A stretch of 64,000 bases of DNA. It comes from Galerina marginata (lineage: Eukaryota; Basidiomycota; Agaricomycetes; Agaricales; Galerinaceae). The stretch is from positions 2,356,001-2,420,000 of the forward strand of contig JAECYW010000005.1 of the NCBI GenBank assembly GCA_023014335.1. Reading direction: 5' to 3'. Each line of letters starts with the position of its first letter. Position 1 is the first letter of the stretch. Below are positions 21,809 through 33,488 of the stretch, one piece after another. The translations under genes were made by a program, and so were the position numbers. Below the pieces are notes generated by a model. That model was not told the origin of the DNA. It searched no databases and worked only from the letters and a program-made list of their open reading frames with translations.

Positions 21809-22741
21809 ATGTCTCGCGGTGGTGGAAGAGGCGGCTGGGGTGGAAGAGGTGGAAGAGGTGGTTTTGGTGGCGGCGCTACTGTACCTCCAATGGGTCTATC
21901 GTACGCTGAAATGCAAAATCTCCCAAGGGAGGCCACTGCTCTGTACCCAGTGTGTTGTCACGTACTCTTTGTCTTGCCGTAGAAAATTAACCAGGATGTA
22001 TAATTGGGCAGGTTATGGCAATGCCGGTATTCACAGAACCCTCAAATGATGAGAAGCAGATCGCTCAGCTCCAGTTAGGATTCGCAGCTCGTTTGAGGAA
22101 ATCGCAATATTATGTCGTCGAAAAAAAAAGAACGACAGGCAAGCAACTATACTTCGATATTCTTTTCCGCTGTCTGAGGCCTAGTAATTTGTTGCAGAAC
22201 TAGAAAGGTATTCGGACAAGTACAGACCGTCTGCAATCTCGCAACCCACACTTAAACGGAAAGAACTACACGAGCCTTTCTTTCCGACTGAGGTCCTAGA
22301 AGATTACTTCAACCCGAAGAGAAAGAAAAAAGGTTAGCCAAGCTTTTCTTACCACCTTGACATTCCCTAAATCGCACTGTAAAAAGCATCTCAACCGGGC
22401 TCCAAGAAATCTAAACTGAACCTGGATGAACTAGATGAAAATGGCGACGATCAGGTAGCTAGGCATAAATCATCACGCGTCAATTCTTTAATGAATTTAA
22501 GCAGGAAAAATCATCTGATGAGCGGTCTGATGCTGGCTCTCAAGCTGCTGAATCAGATTACGATGTAGACGAAGAATACGACAACGATTACGCTGAAAAC
22601 TATTTCGATAATGGTGAAGGGGATGACATGGATGATTTGGGTGGTGGCGGCGGTGATGAAGGTGGCGGGGGTAAGTTTCCATTCCCCATTCCCTTCCTCT
22701 CTTAACAACCTATTTTATCACTAGGTGGGGATTATGACTGA
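21809..22741 (+). CDS. RPC31: RNA polymerase III subunit C31 / RPC7
   Basis: Subunit of the Pol III C31-C34-C82 subcomplex, needed for initiation on tRNA and 5S genes. Six exons (21809-21949, 22012-22138, 22198-22332, 22387-22454, 22505-22670, 22725-22741) give 217 aa. The start is Gly/Arg-rich (SRGGGRGGWGGRGGRGG), then LSYAEMQNLP. The family block follows (FAARLRKSQYYVVEKK, then ELERYSDKYRPS, then FFPTEVLEDYF). A basic patch (NPKRKKK) precedes the acidic tail (DYDVDEEYDNDYAENYFDNG), which ends in Gly and GGDYD. The intron at 22139-22197 has a GC donor (ACAG/gcaagc), needed to keep VEKKRTTELERY in frame. Length is as expected for the family. Confidence 0.9.
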
Positions 22742-22902
22742 GGGTCAAACATTACTTTATTTCGCATCACACTGTATCATCAACACCACATTACATTCCA
22801 AACTTCATGGCACAGAAAATCCGCTATCTCTAACAGGGAGGGAACAAGCACACATACCAACTATGGGTACGGAACGGCAATTTCTTTTGTCAGATGTACA
22901 GT

Positions 22903-24170
22903 TTAGCAGCCACAGAAAAATAGAGACTCGAAACATTTGACCCAGAATGGAGTCCTAATAGGAAACCCGACAAACATTCGCTCTTCGGGAGACAAATTCC
23001 TGAGCCATATTTTTTGCGATAGCTCAGCTTCAGTTAGGCGCGAAACCAGCTTCTGCAACTTTTGACAAGATTCAGCAGCAGTCAACCTTTTCTCCGGGTC
23101 GTTGTCCGTCATGGCATTGCCCAGTGGTGCCAAAAATTCCAGGCCCTCGTAATACTGGATGTCTGAAGATCAGCATGTTAAATGCGTAATATCAAGAGAC
23201 AACAAACCCCTATCAATCGGGGAATTACTGAGCCCAACTGGTAGACATCCACTTTGAAAGGGTCATACGGTACAGTCGTCGACATTTCCGGGACCGTTCG
23301 ATTTTGGCCAATCATTCCTAGACATCCCTCCCCAGGATCAAAACGATCTGCTGTTTCGTAGTCGATGAAGTAATACTTGACTGGAGCGACTGAACGCCGG
23401 TCATTGTATGTGATTCGAGTCTTCAGATCATCCTGCAGATGGTCACGAGCAAAATGGAATCCACTGGGGATGACGTTCGTTGGATCCATCATAAGGTTGA
23501 AATAGCAAGCGTCTCTAAGCAGTTACGTAGTAATAAAAAAGGGATGCACTATGTTTTAATGAACGAACCTGTGAGCAATCTGGTGTTCGTGCAGGAAGGC
23601 AAGTCCCTAAACCGCGGCATTAACAAAAGCGCTGTCGAGAAATGAGAACGCACATAAATGAATTGTTCTAACGCCTCCAGAACTTCGCTGACATGTCGGA
23701 ACGGAGTAAAATGCGAATCAAAATGATACAACATTGGCATCACGATTAAGACGAAGTCGCAATCATATGGCAAAGGAATCACGTCAAGGACACGGACAGT
23801 GTTATTTCTTGGATCTGCTAGTAACTCTGGGGAGTTCAAGTAGTCGAGGACAGGTATATCTTCGTGGATATTGGCCTTCCTCAAAACAACCTTGGTGTCA
23901 TCGCTGACCCTGACAGCGTCCAATATCCTGGGATACTAGAAGAATTAATTTTAACGGGGACACACTGTATCGTTTTGATGGTAGACTTACCAGAAAAGAC
24001 AGCGAATCTTCACAAGATGCTATACTTTTGAAATTCCACGCTTTTTTCCAAGAAGGCGTCCAATTTGGATCGTATCTGGGCCGTAGTTTGTATCCACGTT
24101 CGAGCAAAAAGGGTTGCAAATCGATCCAGAAGCGTTCCGAAGGGAGAATAGATCCGTATTCTTTTTTCAT
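22903..24170 (-). CDS. Kinase-like protein, tandem copy A, Cys-rich C-terminus
   Basis: Diverged protein kinase fold of an agaricomycete expanded family. Exons 23991-24170, 23654-23935, 23569-23606, 23208-23514 and 22903-23154 give 352 aa. Kinase landmarks: a KVVLRKANIHEDI segment as possible N-lobe Lys and helix C; hinge-like IVMPMLYHFD; GLAFLHEH; the catalytic loop HRDACYFNLMMD (HRD Asp and Asn kept); IDYETA in the place of DFG; and VPEMSTTVPYDPFKVDVYQLG like the APE/helix F region. DPEKRLTAAE is the usual C-lobe helix motif. No glycine-rich loop is obvious, so activity is doubtful. The protein ends LFFCGC, a CXC end like that of geranylgeranylated Rab proteins. It is followed by its paralogue upstream and converges on RPC31 (161 bp between stops). 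Confidence 0.8.
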
Positions 24171-24436
24171 GGCAATCGTGGTCGTGGTTCGAAAGCTGGC
24201 GCTCAGCGTTCTCGACCAATGCTCATATCATGGTTTAGTGATGATTCGAAGTTGTGGAATGGAATTAAATGCCGAGGTCAGTGAGCTGGCGCTTTCGGCA
24301 GCATTATTATCTTCGGAGAACAAATTGTCATCGATGCCTCCCACGAGAGGACCAGGGTTTGCGGATTACACTACCACCTGAATTGATTGTATTGGGTACC
24401 GGATAACAAAAACCATCGCGAACATGACGGCGCGAT

Positions 24437-25725
24437 TTAGCAGCAGCAGCAAAACAGTGATTCGAGGAATCTGTACCAGAGGGGGTTCTTAACAGGAAAA
24501 CCCACAATCAGGCGAGCTTCTGGAGACAATCTCCTAAGCCATATTTCCTGAGATAACTCGGCTTCGGTAAGGGGAGAGACCAGCTCTTGAAACTTTTGGA
24601 TTGATTCAGCAGCAGTCAACCTCTTCTCGGGGTCCTGATCAGTCATGGCATCGCCTAGGGGTTTCAAAAATTCCAGCCCTTCGTAATTCTATGAGTAAAA
24701 ATAAGCCACACGATGCCCGTCGTCAAAACGAAAACGCACCTCAATGAATCGGGGGATTATTGCACCCAATTGGTAGACGTCCAACTTGAATGGGTCATAC
24801 GGCACAGTCTCCGACATTTCAGGTACGTTTCTGTTTTGACCCATTACTCCTGTGCATTTTTCTCCAGGGAAAAAATGCCGGGCTGTTTCATAGTCAATGG
24901 AGTAGTACTTGACTGGACCGACAGAACGCCTGTCGTGATATATGATCTGAGTTTTGAAATCATCCTGGACGTACTGCCGAGCGAAATGAAATCCGCTCGG
25001 AATGACCTTTGTCGAATCCATCATGAGGTTGAAGTAGCAAATGTCTCTAAGGTGCTCGCAGTTAATGAAGCATTTCGTCTGATATTCAAGCGAACGTACC
25101 TATGGGCTATCTGATGCTCATGCAGAAAGGCTAGTCCCTAGAATCGCGACATTAACAAAAGGACATTGGAGAGGATAAGTCTTACTTGAATGAATTGTTC
25201 TAGTGCCTCTACAACTTCGCTGACGTGCCGGAAGGGAATGATATGTGAATCGAAATGACGAAGCATAGGCATCACAATTAATGCGAAGTCGCCGTCATTT
25301 GGAAGAGGAATCAGGTCAAGAATAGGAACAGTATTATTTCTTGGATCCAAGAGTAACTCTGGAGAGTTCAAGAATTCGAGAATCGGGATGTCTTGATGAA
25401 TATTGACCTTCTTCAACACTACTTTGGCACCATCACTGACCCTGACGGCATCTAGTACTCTGGGTGTCTGCAGAAAAAGGTATTAAAAGGGTTGTAAGTA
25501 TTTTCTTGCAAGAGTTCGACTCACCCACACCACGATTCCATCAGGGCAAAATGCCCGCTTCTTGAAGTTCCATGGTTTCTCCCAAGAAGGGGTCCAGTTT
25601 GGATCATATCTGGAACGCAATTTATACCCACGTCGCAACAAAAAAGGCTGGAGGTCAATCCAAAAACGTTCTGAAGGGAGGATCGATCCGTTAAATTCAG
25701 ATTTGTCTGTAGGAGGTTCAGACAT
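24437..25725 (-). CDS. Kinase-like protein, tandem copy B, Cys-rich C-terminus
   Basis: Paralogue of the gene at 22903-24170 with identical internal exon lengths. Exons 25525-25725, 25186-25467, 25100-25137, 24740-25046 and 24437-24688 give 359 aa. The first exon reads LPSERFWIDLQPFLLRRGYK and YDPNWTPSWEKPWNFKK. Catalytic-loop segment HRDICYFNLMMD, IDYETA in place of DFG, VPEMSETVPYDPFKLDVYQLG, and DPEKRLTAAES match copy A. The C-terminus is LFCCCC, four cysteines in a row, against CGC in copy A; both are candidates for lipid attachment. Start ATG 25725 is the first in frame; it encodes a short leader (MSEPPTDKSEFNG) that differs from copy A. Probably a membrane-tethered pseudokinase or atypical kinase; substrate unknown. 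Confidence 0.8.
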
Positions 25726-26258
25726 GGTTTGAAGTTAGGGAGGCACGCGAATCCAACGCGAATCTATCGAACAGCACAGCTCCCGTCGGAGCGCCAATTA
25801 TGAACTGCACAGTGGCAGTGGACACACAGCACCATGGCCTTGGCCCGAGCTCCCTGTAGATTAGATGTAAATCCCATCGGTGACTGTGCACGGTTTGGAA
25901 CGATCGCATCAAGATCGCATGCACTAGTACTGCTCGACGCGGCCACTCACGCGTCTCCGAGCTCCAGAGTCCAGCTGCACAGGCCGGGACATACACCAGA
26001 GGCAAACCACAGGGCAGTTGGTCTTGAACTGCCATTGAGTCGTTGGAACCACGTTTTGAAAAGGAAGCCGTTGCATTAAGGTTTAATCTCCGAATACGGA
26101 TCTCGAGCCGGACTTGTAGAGGAGTTGATGCCTGCCTGGTGCCAAGTCTCGCCGAAATACGAGAAAATGATTCAGGTATAGTACGTATACTTAACGTGAG
26201 TTTACAAAAAAAGTAAGTAAAGCTGTATATGTCAAAAATATTACAATATTGAGTCAAT
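25726..26258. other. Intergenic region
   Basis: About 530 bp between two minus-strand genes. The plus-strand ORF at 25834-26079 and the minus-strand ORF at 25718-26257 cover it, but both lack recognisable content and overlap the kinase-like start. Taken as promoter and 3' UTR. Confidence 0.4.
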
Positions 26259-27860
26259 TTATAAATCGGTCGCTTCTAGTTCCTCGGCAGACTGCTCGCC
26301 ACCGCCATCCTCGCTATCATTGTCTTCCTCCCACTTCTGAATTTCGTCAGGAGTAGGAATATTATATTGAGCCAACACTGCATTGCCATATTTTTCCATG
26401 AATTCCATTTCCGGCAACTTCTTCCAGTCAGCACCAATGCACTGCTCCCACGTCTCACAGAGGTGGTCAAGTGGAAGTGAAATAACAATACCATTCTTGA
26501 GGTAATGGGCACGTTCCAGGGGCGTAAGGGCAGTATTCCAGTAGGTAGGCTCAAACCAATCAACTGGAATTTTTTGTGGTCGGGTGCAAAGTTGTGATGG
26601 GATAGAAATTGGAGGGTCTTTGCGACGGCGAGGCAACCTGAAAGTCAAATTCAAGATCGGAAAGGCAGGGATGCAGGCATCAATTGACCGAACCTGTGAT
26701 GATGCCCTTTTGCAAGAGCTTTCTGGTAATTATCCGCGTCCAACATTCGGTAGAATCTCGCAGCTTTCAGTGAGCGGCCCTCTTTCTCCTTGATAGAATA
26801 AGCTATATCTCCACTGTCAGCATCCGCATTGTCGTCTGGAAGCTCATCATCGGAATGGGCCTCGGTTTCGCATGCGAGGGCAACAACCCGTCCCCCAAAC
26901 CCTGCAGTTTTGATGGCGTCAATGCGGCTATCCTTTAGCTACAAGACACAATCGTGAAAATGTTGGAAATAATAATGTGAATTCTTACCTCTGTGCGTCG
27001 CTTCCACACATTAATCATATCCTTGCTTCTAGCCACGCTGCCTGGCTTCTTGGCTTCGGACTTTGCGATCTTGTGCATATAAAAATATACAAAATTCCGA
27101 TAGAATTTTCGCATGAGTGGAAAATCCTGCGCAATGGACTGGTTGTTGCGAAGGTGAGAGTATCCAAAGCCAGCTGAGACTTGTTGAAATGTAGTGAGTG
27201 CAATATGTTCATGGAGAAGGTTATACATTGAGTTTGGACTGCGACCCAAGATATCCGGTGCCCAACACTTGAGCCCGAGCATTGAAACAGTCCTGAACAT
27301 GAACAATAGATACCGCTCATCCATCCGTTTGATGTTTGTTGAAACTGTGCTCCTGCTGGGTAATGACGCCAGAATTTTTTTGACTGCGACAGTGGCCAGA
27401 GTGTTGCCAACATCGTCCAAGCTTGGGGATAGGCTGGCGTTTACGGCAACCTTTATATCAGCTTCGGAGGAGAACATTTGGTCAACCAGAGCCCTGTCCT
27501 CGTCGGTAATGCTAGGTGGGATCGCCTTTTGATGCGGTAGGTTCCAGAGAATACGTATATGAGTTTGTAGTGCAAGCTAGATGCCAAATAGAAGGGCACC
27601 ACATTCAATTCAATAATTCCAGTCTAATGCTAGATACATACCTTTGTGTTTTCTGCCTCTGCTGGCACTTTTCCTTTTGGTAGGCGCCAGTGACTAGGTT
27701 TCTTCGGTTTCTTAGGCTGACGGATATAAACAGAGCGTGATTTTTTGGCACTCGAGAGGCCAGGAGACAATTCATCAAAAGATCGCTTGCGTTTATCCCC
27801 GGTCGCGGAAGTGCTCGGGCCATCTTGTTGTAGGTTCATAGGAGCATCAATATCTGGCAT
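26259..27860 (-). CDS. Conserved-looking protein of unknown function
   Basis: Not recognised. Four exons (27642-27860, 26989-27525, 26694-26938, 26259-26637) give 459 aa in frame. The first intron is 116 nt; the others are 50-56. Residues 1-75 are charged with nuclear-signal-like patches (GDKRKRSFDEL, AKKSRSVYIRQPKKPKKP). The middle is a folded-looking helical domain (DERYLLFMFRTVSMLGLKCWAPDILG, FGYSHLRNNQSIAQDFPLMRKFYRNFVYFYMHKI). Then comes an acidic stretch (EAHSDDELPDDNADADSG), a domain around KIPVDWFEPTYWNTALTPLERAHYL, and an acidic end (EEDNDSEDGGGEQSAEELE). Basic N-terminus and acidic patches suggest a nuclear or chromatin-linked protein, which is inference. No transposase-like catalytic triad was seen. 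Confidence 0.75.
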
Positions 27861-29104
27861 AGACGTCGATGGGAGTTTACATTCAAGATATTAGTAGATT
27901 TGTAAAAAGAGAGAACATGTGCCGACAACACGAGGCACGTCGCGTTGCATTCCTTTGTGGTCGACGCGTCGTTAAAGAGTGCGTGACCGCGTTCTCAAAT
28001 CACGGCCAACTTTGTGTCGTAAATTGAAATAGCGTCTCACCTTTGACAGTATTTTGCAGTCATGCCTATATTGCCTCTGGCGACAGCAACTTGGTTCTAT
28101 CAGCCAACTTAATAACATTTGTTACCAAACCGAAGGTAAATGCAAAATGTGGCTCTAAGGAAAAGACGGCAAAGTCTGTCATTGCACAAAGACATAAGAC
28201 ATAACTGAGTATGATAAAAAATTAGTATAAGGCTCATAAACATTCCTACGATGTCTCGTACCATTTAGACACCCCAAACTTTGCCTTCCGAGGAGGGAAA
28301 CAAGTAGCTGCCTGTAGCCTGATAGAGGAGAGTGCCGACAGTCCTGGGCTACATGCACAGCTGTAAAGGGCTATAAATGCATGTACATCGATGCTGATAC
28401 TGTCTACTTACTCGCTTTCTACCTCCCACCTCTTCCATCCACTCGTTCTGGCTCCTGTAGTGATAATGTTATATCTTGTTGATGCAGTCAGGAGAATGTT
28501 CACGTTGTGGGCAGATGGTCAGAACGGACTTTGAAATAAATTACCTGCAGAAGGGGAACCATCTTTTTTAGCGAGAACTGATGTCAAGGGTACAGTCAGA
28601 ATTACCTTGTCGGTGGTGATAGAAGAGAAAACAAGCCTCTCCGATATCAATCAGCTAAATTAGGTCGAACCGCTTTGGGGCGGAGTTTTAATGTCCTCGT
28701 GCATCATGATCGGAAGAATCGTGGACCAAACGACTCAACGGCAGTTCAGAATTGACTGCCTCGGCCTTTGCCTCTGGTGATATTGCATATTGGCCTACTG
28801 CAACCGTCAAAATCAGACAGGCATTTGTGGTAGATTTTCGACCTATTTCAAACTTATTTACATCTATCATACGAGAGTACCATGATCCGTAGAGCACATC
28901 AGTGACATCACATATATCGCACTAGTCTGGCTAGGAGAGACAAGTATCATGGTATCCAAGTTTTGTTACAGAAAAAAGGGAAACATGAAAACAGTTTTTA
29001 AAAAAGGATTCGGGGATCGGATACGGAGGAAAGTAAAGAAGCGGCGAACCCGGCTATACAGGTGTCCCTGTAAGTAGCTCAATATGCGATATTCAAGGTT
29101 TAAT
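27861..29104. other. Intergenic region with one possible small secreted peptide ORF
   Basis: About 1.2 kb, mostly without gene signals. The only candidate is a minus-strand ORF, listed separately at 28688-28870. No repeats or structured RNA seen. Confidence 0.4.
28688..28870 (-). CDS. Possible small secreted protein
   Basis: Unspliced reading frame of 60 codons from ATG 28870. A basic start (NKFEIGRK) is followed by a hydrophobic run (ACLILTVAVGQYAI) ending in a plausible signal-peptidase site near SPEAKA. The remainder is a polar His/Asp-rich tail (SRLVHDSSDHDARGH). There is no prenylation motif, so it is not a mating pheromone. Evidence is only this layout; it may be chance. Confidence 0.22.
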   Translation of the reverse strand: MIDVNKFEIGRKSTTNACLILTVAVGQYAISPEAKAEAVNSELPLSRLVHDSSDHDARGH

Positions 29105-30689
29105 TCACCTCAGTCCGACTCCTGCCCTTTGCTTCTCTGGCGATAACCGCCCGGGTGTGGGGACAGAGCGGAGGGGGAATAACCATCTGACGAACTTCGA
29201 GAAAAATTAGCTTAAATATGTACTGCAGACGTTTGGCGCAAGAACCCACCCTTGTTGGAATTGTTGATCATTCATGTCAGGAAAGTTGAGCGGAAAAGTT
29301 GAGCGATCGTGGATGCGGTGACTGTAGACAAATATGATTCTTCGACGGTCCCAATGTCACATTACGAAGCTTACCCTATTGCTAACCTACGGTTCAGAGA
29401 ATGGGTCGATCCTGTTCCCTCATAATTGTATAAAATTGGGTCTTGAGAGGGATATGGAGCGTTTCGCTGATAATCGGTGGACAATGGGTCGCCATAATTA
29501 TAGAAATTCCCCCCTTGTTGGGATGTTGGATCGATTTGCTGGTAACTGGCGAGTGGCTGGCTGCCATAAGAATAGCCACCACCACCTTGGGGAAATGCAG
29601 GACCGCCTTGCGAGTAGTTACTGGGTGGCAAGGTGTGTGCGGCATAAGGATAACCTTGAGAAGGTATTGGCGTATTCAGCGGGTAGTTTGCATATGATGG
29701 ATAGGACCCATAATTCGGCTGTTGCGAGACCATTGGACTGTTCTGCGGATAGTTTGTATACGACGGAGTTGGGGCAGCGGAAAAATTCCAACCCTGGGGA
29801 GGACCGGGATTATTCGGTATTGGCCTGTCAAAAATTTGAGGCTTGGAGACTGTCAATGCAACGACGGTGGCTTACGGGAAGATATTTCCTCTGAGAGTAT
29901 TACTGTTGGACGGTTTCGACAATTTTGCAGTATCCCGAGTAAGTTTGCTTTTCAAGCTCGAGAGACTGGGCAAAGTACTGTGAAGCTGGGAAAGTAGGTC
30001 AAGGCCGAATGCAGCTCACCTTGTGGAAGGATTCAGAAATCTCTTCATCGAATTCTCGGCGCTACAAGAGAGAAAAAATAGTCATCAAGGTGATGCAAAT
30101 TCGGATGAAGAGTAGTCACGGACGTTACTTGAGATTCGGATCTTGAATTTTAGTTAATATCGACACACAGACCAAACAAAAAATGAGTCACTAACTGTAA
30201 ATGTGTACGCGTAAGGTCGAGTGTGGAAGTCGCCTTCCCGTAATTAGCCATTCCCACTCGTTGTACTTGAAAGTTGTGTGTTTCCTCTCGAAGGGCTTTC
30301 GAAGTTTCCTAAGGAAGACATGGAAGAAAATAAGTGGAAGACGGCAGTTTAAACTTACAATATAGGTGGATTCTAAAGTCTGGTATTCATTGTTGAGTTT
30401 GTTTAACTTGGTTGATGTATTTGACATATGAAGAAGGCTGAGGAGTTTAGCCATCTTTGAGTCGAGCTCTCGCGTGACATCCTCGAGACTACGCAATAAA
30501 GCAGTGTTAACATGTGGAATACGAGAACGACAGTGGGGCCACTCACTTGACGATCGAAGCCAGGGTGGCTCGCTTGAGATCTTCGTCTCGTTCCTCCTTG
30601 TCAACCTTCTTGTAGAAATCGTCCAGTTTCACTAGAAGGGCCGCAATATTTTCCTGCGTCTGTTTCCAACGCTCAGCTCCCGAGGACAT
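29105..30689 (-). CDS. Coiled-coil protein with Tyr/Pro/Gln-rich tail
   Basis: Family not recognised. Nine exons (30547-30689, 30359-30488, 30196-30308, 30129-30141, 30020-30061, 29876-29985, 29375-29824, 29250-29321, 29105-29186) give 384 aa. Residues 1-150 are helical and charged with heptad-like leucines (KLDDFYKKVDKEERDEDL, SKMAKLLSLLHMSNT, KLNKLNNEYQTLEST), then a conserved-looking block (KALREETHNFQVQRVGMANYGK). A 13-nt exon (30129-30141) encodes just SESQ. From about residue 180 the protein is low-complexity: repeated NYP, SQQ, YGSYP and GGGGYSYG units, a prion-like composition. The final exon frame is the weakest part of the model; a neighbouring frame would end at about 29115. Possibly a trafficking or granule component; this is inference only. 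Confidence 0.65.
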
Positions 30690-31687
30690 GGTTAGAGCGA
30701 GGGGGTAGAAGAGAAAGTTGGGCATCAAAAATCATGGAAGCAGCACCATTTATACACCTGCAACATGACCCAAACGAGGAGAAGTGACGCACTGGAAATT
30801 CATGACTCAAGTTGTTAGTCTTCTCTATCGTGGTTCAAGAGGGGCAGAAAGTATAACCATTTGGACGTTCAGGTGAATAGATGCTTATCGCGAATGGCGC
30901 CGCCGTAAACGATCAATCCAAGCATCATTCAGCCGGCCATTGATAAATCGAGACAATTTGTAACACAAGTTGCTGTGAAAACGAGTCAAATAGATCAAAT
31001 AGAAGTGGCGCTCCTGTTTCGTGAGGCCTCATGGGCTAGGAAGCACTGTCATTTAAACCCAGCGTTGTTCGAACCAGCGTTGTAGACATGAGTGGCTTCG
31101 ACCTAAAAGAGGCAATAAGTACTAAAAGCGGACAGGTGACGCAATCACTCACTCACGTGCAATTAGACGACATGCCTCAAGGCTAAGCTGACGACACACA
31201 ACGCTATCAAAGAGTCATATTTGTTCGCAAGCTTTGGGGCTTGGTCCCAGACAAGTCCCAGAACAAGAAAGCTCCAAAGACAGAGGTCCCGCGCACTGCA
31301 TTCGGAGAATTAGCGGGCTCGGCCTGGTGAGAATAAAGCCTCGAGGACACCAGCAGGAACTTGGCGCTAAATCACAACCATTGTGGGTGGGAAGCCTACA
31401 AAAGTGACTCAAACGCGCACAAGGACCGTTAGATTCGCTCGGATTGCATATTATGTGAAAAAGACCTGGGTGATATCGATATATTATGTTGTACACGTCT
31501 GTCCCAAAGAAACAGCGGAGAGAGTCGAGGAATGCGTGGAGGGAAAAGTGGCGATGCAAAGAGAAATGCTCGTGCTACCTAACAAAAAGCAGATAAAACA
31601 AAAAGCAACCGAAAAAAAGAAACTGCAAGTCCGTACTAACGCAGACCACAGCAAAGAAATCCATCGGGGCCAAATGACGCATCGTGA
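30690..31687. other. Intergenic region
   Basis: About 1 kb between two minus-strand genes. ORFs 31215-31559 (-) and 31383-31892 (+) overlap each other and the RUD3 end, have no recognisable content and no splice support. Nothing else seen. Confidence 0.4.
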
Positions 31688-33488
31688 TCATGACTCGGAG
31701 ACGACTCGTTCTTTCTCCTTGCCCTTTCTCGACGGAGGCGGTCCTAATAGGTTAGGCGAACTGGCTGCGCCTGCGCCTGTTGAGCCTAGAGATGAGAGTC
31801 TTCGTCCTTTCGGCGGAGCGAGAGGGTATCCTGATGGGGGTGGACTTCCAGGTGTCGACGTTAGGCTGTTCCGCGGTGGAGCAGCAGGTTGAGGTTGTGT
31901 GGGTGATTCGCCTGATGCTGCTTCTGTGAGGAGGAATTCTACCCATAGACGAGAGAAAGACTGAAAAAAATAAAGATTTAAGACAGTCAGAACTGAGAAA
32001 TGCTGCGACCAGGAAAAGCGAGTTGAAATTACCTCTGTTTCGTCCGATTTTTCCAGTTCTGCTCCTGCTCTGCTTGGCGACGATGCACTTGCAGAACGAC
32101 CCCAGAAAGAGGAAGGATGGGGTGTTTCAGAGGGATGTATCCGTTGTAGGCCGGCTTTTTCGCGTTCTTGGTCATTCCATGATAGAATGGAAGCCAGCAG
32201 AGAAAGCATTTCGAAGCGTTTGCTATCCGCCCGAGGCGTCGTGAGGAAGGAAAGGAGGACGTTGGTGACTAGTCGTCTATCTACGTTGGTCTCGGTGGAA
32301 TTACGTCGTAGACGACGAAGAGCCTCCATTAGGTGTTCGTTGATGATGACAGCTATATCGCAAGTTAAATGACAGTTAAAAGGTCGGTAAAAGAGTAATA
32401 CCTTCGTGCCGTAGTTTATCTATTAATAACTTTTTGTCCTTGATTTCCTTCTCAAGTTCTTGAGTACGCGTTATGTTTGTGTGAGATTCTTCGAGTTGCA
32501 ACTAGAGAACTGCCGTTAGGTGTGGAAAGGAGCGTGCATTCGTAACACACCTCTGCCGTTAAAGCGCGATGCTTGTACTCTGCGAGTGACTGAGTGGTTT
32601 GCAAGAGTTGGGATTCATAGTCCTTTACTGCCCCTCGAAGCTCATGGTCTTTGGCTGTCAAATCCTCAGCATTTGACATCTCTAATGAGAACAGAGATAT
32701 TCACCAGCTTGGAAGTCCTGCAGCACGGATTGTAAGTTCTCTGCCTTCTCTCGCTCTTTTTCCAAATCCGCAGCATCCCTCGCCCTGGCGACTTTCTCTA
32801 CTTCCAAATCTCGTCTAAGAGCCTCTGCCGTAGATCTTAGATCTTCTGAAACGACTTGTTCTTGCAGAGCCGAACGTTCCCACTCGTCGCGTTCCATTCG
32901 ACAGCGCTCAAGTTCCATCTGGGTTTCCCGTAGTTCTCTCTCTCGCTGGACGGTTTCTTGAGCATTCTCTTGTAAAGTACGGGTCCGCATAGCATCCAGT
33001 TTACTTGACGCGCGTTCTGCCTCTTCATGAGATGCTATTAGCTCAGATTTAAGTGTTTCGACGGTTGCAGTGAGGTCGTCCTTTTCTGCCGTCAACTGTT
33101 GTACCAATTGTTCTCGCCGGTCAAGCTCTTCCTGCGATATGCATGTTGAATTTAATATCAGATGTAGATTGAAAAGAATACATACGGCATCTTGCTGTAG
33201 TTTATTGCCCAAAGAGGTGCGCATTTGCGTCAATTTGGCGAGTAGGTTGCGATATTGTGTCGCCAGCGTCTCTTTCTCGTCTTTAGTCCGATCGAGTTCA
33301 CGTTGCAGTCGTTCTAATGGGTCGTCCGTATCGTCAAGGTGGTCCACACCATTATGGACGCCATTAGTATGGGCGGTTGGTGAGTCGATGTCGAGGCTCC
33401 GTTCGCTGTCAATGGAAGTCCGGGATTCCTTCACAACGTTAGTCACCGAACCCGAGAACGAACTTGACGACCTGTGTGAGCTAGCCAT
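31688..33488 (-). CDS. RUD3: Rud3/GMAP-210-type golgin with GRAB domain
   Basis: Coiled-coil tether of the cis-Golgi, recruited by Arf1 GTPase. Six exons (33186-33488, 32705-33131, 32551-32654, 32402-32501, 32033-32352, 31688-31960) give 508 aa. The start is Ser-rich and unstructured. Residues ~55-300 are one long coiled coil (RLQRELDRTKDEKETLATQY, ELERCRMERDEWERSALQEQ). The GRAB domain follows at ~312-370: AVIINEHLMEALRRLRRN, VDRRLVTNVLLSFLTTPRAD, KRFEMLSLLASILSWND, EREKAGLQR. The C-terminal ~110 residues are Pro/Ser-rich (PSSFWGRSASASS) with a basic end. The 50-nt intron 32655-32704 (gtgaat...gacag) was chosen because it yields LQDFQAAKDHELR; shorter alternatives break the coiled coil. Length is close to yeast Rud3 (484 aa). 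Confidence 0.9.

Noticed and set aside
28688..28870. Mating pheromone precursor
   Set aside because: The ORF has a signal-like hydrophobic run but no C-terminal CAAX motif.
31383..31892. 169-codon plus-strand ORF
   Set aside because: Its second half is antisense to the RUD3 last exon and its first half is Lys/Thr-rich with no motif.
32680..32704. 23-nt intron in RUD3
   Set aside because: Too short to splice; extending to the gacag acceptor at 32655 gives a normal 50-nt intron and the expected coiled-coil sequence.
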